This document shows positions 14,373-16,337 of a stretch of 16,337 nucleotides of DNA, in pieces. The number at the start of each line of letters is the position of its first letter. The stretch's first letter is position 1. The stretch covers positions 1 through 16,337 of the forward strand of contig NZ_CALTTY010000026.1 of assembly GCF_943912385.1 (NCBI RefSeq), in the 5' to 3' direction. A program made the translations under genes and the position numbers. The notes beneath the pieces are model-generated. The model ran no database searches, was not told the DNA's origin, and saw only the letters and a program-made list of their open reading frames with translations. This stretch comes from an uncultured Anaerococcus sp. Its GTDB lineage: Bacteria > Bacillota > Clostridia > Tissierellales > Peptoniphilaceae.

Positions 14373-15324
14373 TATATTGATAACTAGTGTGGGCACAAGA
14401 AATAAGATTATACAATATTTTAAAGAGAATAATAAAAATGGAAAGGTTATAGCGACAGATATGAGCAATCTTGCTCCTGCCATATATGAGGCTGATGCAC
14501 ATTATATCGTACCGAGAATAACTGATCCAAATTATATTGATATTATTATAGACATATGCGAAAAAGAAAAAATTGATGGAATTCTTTCTTTAATTGATCC
14601 AGAGTTATCATTATTGGCTAAAAACTCAGAGAAATTTAAAGAGATGGGTGTAACTGTAATTGGATCGCCTTATGATGTTTGTGAGCTTAGTCTAGATAAG
14701 ATGGCTATGTTCAATTGGTTAAAGGATAACGGCTATAACTGTGCAAGAAGCTATATAGATAAAGATAAGTTTTATGAAGATCTAGATGATGGACTAATAG
14801 GATTCCCAGTATTTGTAAAACCTTATGATGGTAGTGCTTCCATGCTAATTAACAAAGTCCATAACAAAAAACAATTAGAGTTCTTATTTGAAGAACATGA
14901 AGGATTAATGATTCAAGAATTTCTTGATGGTCAGGAGATAGGTGCGGATATATACGTAGACATGATTAGTGGTGAAGTTGTTTCTATATTTACCAAGATA
15001 AAGCTACTAATGCGTGCCGGTGAAACTGATAAATCAGTATCATTTAAGGACGAAAAGCTTTTTGATTTAATTAAAGAATTTGTCAAAATGGCTGGTTTTA
15101 AAGGTCAGATTGATATAGATATATTTGATATCGATGGTGAGTATTATATTTCAGAAGTTAACCCAAGATTCGGGGGTGGATATCCTCATGCTTATGAATG
15201 TGGATTGAATAATATGAAACTAATAATAAACAACTTAAATGGAATTGAGAATGAGAAGGACATTTCCTATGAAGATGACGTTTATATGATGAAATATAAT
15301 GAGATAGCTATTTATAAGGATTAA
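14365..15324 (+). CDS. ATP-grasp domain ligase, carbamoyl-phosphate-synthase-like
   Basis: A 319-residue enzyme with an N-terminal pre-ATP-grasp Rossmann-like domain (VNILITSVGTRNKI at 2-15, ATDMSNLAPA) and an ATP-grasp domain (~100-290). Visible elements are GFPVFVKPYDGSAS (146-159) with the ATP-binding lysine in FVKP, IQEFLDGQEIGADIY (183-197), and EVNPRFGGG (264-272) with Glu and Asn magnesium ligands. ATP-grasp enzymes join a carboxylate to an amine or thiol. In this operon the likely job is amide bonding of an acid or amino acid to the amino sugar; the substrates are unknown. The TTG at 14365 is preferred because GAGGGGGG lies five bases upstream; an in-frame ATG at 14350 lies upstream of that site. 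It overlaps the GNAT gene by 8 nt, suggesting coupling. Confidence 0.87.
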   Translation: MVNILITSVGTRNKIIQYFKENNKNGKVIATDMSNLAPAIYEADAHYIVPRITDPNYIDIIIDICEKEKIDGILSLIDPELSLLAKNSEKFKEMGVTVIGSPYDVCELSLDKMAMFNWLKDNGYNCARSYIDKDKFYEDLDDGLIGFPVFVKPYDGSASMLINKVHNKKQLEFLFEEHEGLMIQEFLDGQEIGADIYVDMISGEVVSIFTKIKLLMRAGETDKSVSFKDEKLFDLIKEFVKMAGFKGQIDIDIFDIDGEYYISEVNPRFGGGYPHAYECGLNNMKLIINNLNGIENEKDISYEDDVYMMKYNEIAIYKD

Positions 15325-15325
15325 T

Positions 15326-16337
15326 ATGAAGATTTTGATTTTAGCCAATTCCTCAAAGGGCTTATTTAACTTTAGAAGAGAATTATTGGATGAACTTAGA
15401 AATCCAGGAATATATATAGATTCTGTAGAGCATGACCCCTATGATATTTTGATATGTGTACCTGATTCTACGAACAATGAAAATTTTAAAAGTTTAGGAT
15501 GTAAGGTAAAAAATATAAGTGTAGATAGAAGAGGTAAAAATCCTTTAAAAGACTTCTATCTAATTAAAAATTATAAAAAAATCATTTATAATTATAAACC
15601 AGATGTAGTTCTTACTTACACTATAAAGCCAAATATATATGGTGGAATTGCTGCTAAAAAGTTTAAAGTACCTTATATAGTTAATATAACTGGACTTGGA
15701 GCGGGCATCCATAGAAATAATTTTACATCTAATTTTATCAAAATATTATATAAGAAAGGAGTTAAAGGTGCATCGGAAATATTCCTGCAGAATAAATCTG
15801 ATTTTAGGTTTTTTAAGAAAAATATAATTGAAGAAGCTAACTATAATTTGATTCCTGGTTCAGGCATTAATTTTGATAGGTTTGTTTACAAAAAATATCC
15901 TCTAGAAGATGAACCAATTAAATTCATTACTATTGGTAGAATTTTAAAAGATAAAGGTTTTGATGAACTTTTAGAATCTATAGTTGAAATTAAAAAAGAA
16001 TTTGGTTCAAAAGTGGAGTTTCATATAGCTGGAAGTTATGATGAAGTTTCGTATAAAGATAAAATAGACAATTTAGATAAAGTTGGTACTATAAATCATT
16101 TAGGTCTTAGAAATGATATACCCGAGATAATTGGAGATTATCATTGCATAATACACCCATCTTATCATGAAGGATTATCTAATGTTCTGTTAGAAGCGGG
16201 CGCAACTGGTAGACCTGTTATAGCAAGTGATGTACCCGGTTGTAAAGAAACTTTTATTGATGGAGTATCAGGCTTAGCTGTAAATGTAAAAGATTCTGAA
16301 GATTTGACAAAGAAGATAAAGCAATTTATTAATTATC
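15326..16337 (+). CDS. PglA-like GT4 glycosyltransferase (3' end beyond window)
   Basis: An open frame of 337 codons runs off the window end; little of the protein is missing (GT4 enzymes of this group are ~360-380 residues). It has a GT-B fold: ILILANSSKGLFNFRREL (3-20), DRRGKNPLKD (67-76), VVLTYTIKPNIYGGIAA (94-110) and VNITGLGAG (119-127) in the acceptor domain. FITIGRILKDKG (200-211) and HPSYHEGLSNVLLEAGATGR (277-296), which contains the E-x7-E donor motif (E282, E290), make up the nucleotide-sugar domain. It closely resembles PglA, which adds HexNAc to undecaprenyl-linked bacillosamine, so it probably adds the second sugar on the inner face of the membrane. AAGGA is five bases from the ATG, and the ATG is one base after the preceding stop. 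Residues ~26-40 look longer than usual. Confidence 0.88.
   Translation, partial: MKILILANSSKGLFNFRRELLDELRNPGIYIDSVEHDPYDILICVPDSTNNENFKSLGCKVKNISVDRRGKNPLKDFYLIKNYKKIIYNYKPDVVLTYTIKPNIYGGIAAKKFKVPYIVNITGLGAGIHRNNFTSNFIKILYKKGVKGASEIFLQNKSDFRFFKKNIIEEANYNLIPGSGINFDRFVYKKYPLEDEPIKFITIGRILKDKGFDELLESIVEIKKEFGSKVEFHIAGSYDEVSYKDKIDNLDKVGTINHLGLRNDIPEIIGDYHCIIHPSYHEGLSNVLLEAGATGRPVIASDVPGCKETFIDGVSGLAVNVKDSEDLTKKIKQFINY

Overview
The window comes from a low-GC Gram-positive anaerobe. ATA and AGA/AGG codons are heavy, Shine-Dalgarno sites are strong (AGGAGG type), two genes start with TTG, and there is an LCP-type wall-polymer ligase. A Peptoniphilaceae/Tissierellia member such as Anaerococcus is my best guess from protein style only; nothing in the sequence proves it.

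Left part (1-6730): single-gene transcription units, most with their own rho-independent terminator. In order they are: a possible start of a minus-strand gene cut by the window edge; a minus-strand sodium-coupled neurotransmitter:sodium symporter (NSS) family transporter; a DUF523 (TudS-like) iron-sulfur protein; an isochorismatase-family cysteine hydrolase; a membrane GTPase with a DUF697 tail; a BCCT betaine/choline transporter that has lost its middle by an in-frame deletion; and a PaaI-type hotdog thioesterase broken by a one-base frameshift. The ~1 kb between the last two has no gene. It holds two diverged copies of a ~350 bp composite repeat: GC-rich inverted arms, an AT-rich core of ~125 bp and G-rich 'CTCGGTCGAGA' units. 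A partial third copy lies at positions 41-104.

Right part (6732-16337): an AT-rich promoter region followed by one tightly packed polysaccharide operon that runs off the window. Gene spacing is between -8 and +11 nt. Order: LCP ligase, MurJ/MviN-like flippase, membrane-anchored CapD/PglF-type UDP-HexNAc 4,6-dehydratase, DegT-family PLP aminotransferase, PglC-like phosphoglycosyl transferase, GNAT acetyltransferase, ATP-grasp ligase, PglA-like GT4 glycosyltransferase (partial).

A working model from family knowledge: the dehydratase and aminotransferase make a UDP-4-amino-sugar; the GNAT and/or ATP-grasp enzyme acylate it; the phosphoglycosyl transferase loads the sugar phosphate on undecaprenyl phosphate; the GT4 extends it; the MurJ-like protein flips it; the LCP enzyme attaches the polymer to peptidoglycan. 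Base composition changes sharply inside the operon, suggesting a mosaic capsule/wall-glycan locus. I see no tRNA, rRNA, CRISPR array, transposase or phage gene.
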